DNA of 64,000 nucleotides. Source: Allorhizobium undicola ORS 992 = ATCC 700741. GTDB taxonomy: Bacteria; Pseudomonadota; Alphaproteobacteria; Rhizobiales; Rhizobiaceae. Positions within the stretch are counted from its first letter, which is position 1, and each line of letters opens with the position of its first letter. The DNA lies in NCBI RefSeq assembly GCF_000621665.1, contig NZ_JHXQ01000007.1, forward strand, positions 62,001 through 126,000. The letters are read 5' to 3'. This document shows positions 63,966 to 64,000 of this stretch, piece after piece. The translations under genes and the position numbers were made by a program. Under the pieces are notes generated by a model. That model saw only the letters and a program-made list of their open reading frames with translations. It was not told the origin of the DNA and did no database searches.

Positions 63966-64000
63966 GGTTTCTGTTCTATACCCACTCCCTTGTTTCGGAC
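63962..64000 (+). CDS. Start of a further gene, possibly a CgeB-like glycosyltransferase (partial)
   Basis: Only 13 codons (MRFLFYTHSLVSD) lie in the window. The ATG overlaps the preceding stop. The opening resembles glycosyltransferases of the CgeB type that accompany such loci, but the visible part is too short to be sure. Confidence 0.4.
   Translation, partial: MRFLFYTHSLVSD

Overview
The window reads as a chromosomal segment of an alphaproteobacterium of the order Hyphomicrobiales, most likely the Brucellaceae (Ochrobactrum / Brucella anthropi group). Support comes from the protein sequences (rhizobial PcaQ/PcaR-type regulators, a BabR-like LuxR protein, YtfQ/PuuA/GabD sets), dense ATGA-overlapping operons, and families of modular palindromic intergenic repeats typical of Brucella-like genomes. 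Taxonomy is inferred from sequence character only. No rRNA, tRNA, CRISPR array, integrase or transposase was seen.

Layout. (1) 1-8288: a galactoside-utilisation locus: the end of a GH4 alpha-galactosidase, a LacI-type repressor, a sugar ABC transporter (binding protein, two permeases, UgpC/MalK-type ATPase) and a GH2 beta-galactosidase. Palindromic candidate operators flank the repressor gene. (2) 8465-11266: tauABC-like taurine/sulfonate importer. (3) 11330-28448: an aromatic-acid catabolic block bracketed by two copies of the same repeat in the same orientation. It encodes a hydroxycinnamate side-chain pathway (acyl-CoA ligase, hydratase-lyase, aldehyde dehydrogenase, MarR repressor with tandem operators), an aromatic-acid MFS importer, pobA with an AraC-type activator, pcaR-pcaIJF and pcaQ-pcaDCHGB. 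Together these can take p-coumarate through 4-hydroxybenzoate and protocatechuate to succinyl-CoA and acetyl-CoA. (4) 28420-31691: a small serine hydrolase, a YdhS-like FAD/NAD(P)-binding protein and a flavin reductase. (5) 31910-37202: ytfQRT-yjfF sugar (galactofuranose-type) ABC transporter ending in a GntR regulator, divergent from (6) 37698-41862: a polyamine set (gamma-glutamylputrescine synthetase-like, oxidase-like, aldehyde dehydrogenase). (7) 41929-44938: a two-component system divergent from a PepSY-like periplasmic protein and a cytochrome b561. (8) 45107-52800: a membrane-anchored phosphatase followed by an envelope/exopolysaccharide locus: UDP-glucose dehydrogenase, two GT4 glycosyltransferases, a MOP-family flippase, and a convergent polysaccharide pyruvyl transferase. 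(9) 53258-56986: small disordered protein, short-chain dehydrogenase, phosphopantetheinyl transferase, RecX and a LuxR-type quorum-sensing regulator. (10) 57499-64000: two divergent, translationally coupled transcription units forming a second sugar/glycoconjugate locus: a Gfo/Idh/MocA oxidoreductase and an MDR dehydrogenase on one strand; on the other a sugar epimerase, a fused glycoside hydrolase-epimerase, a glycosyltransferase and the start of a further gene that runs off the window.

The most unusual item is the 676-residue fusion of a clan GH-A-like TIM-barrel hydrolase with an SDR sugar epimerase (60820-62850) inside that second glycan locus; its product is not predictable from the window. 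Also notable are the repeat-bracketed aromatic block, a repeat whose inverted end supplies the last codons of a hydrolase gene, and a 141-bp tail-to-tail overlap of the flippase and pyruvyl transferase genes.
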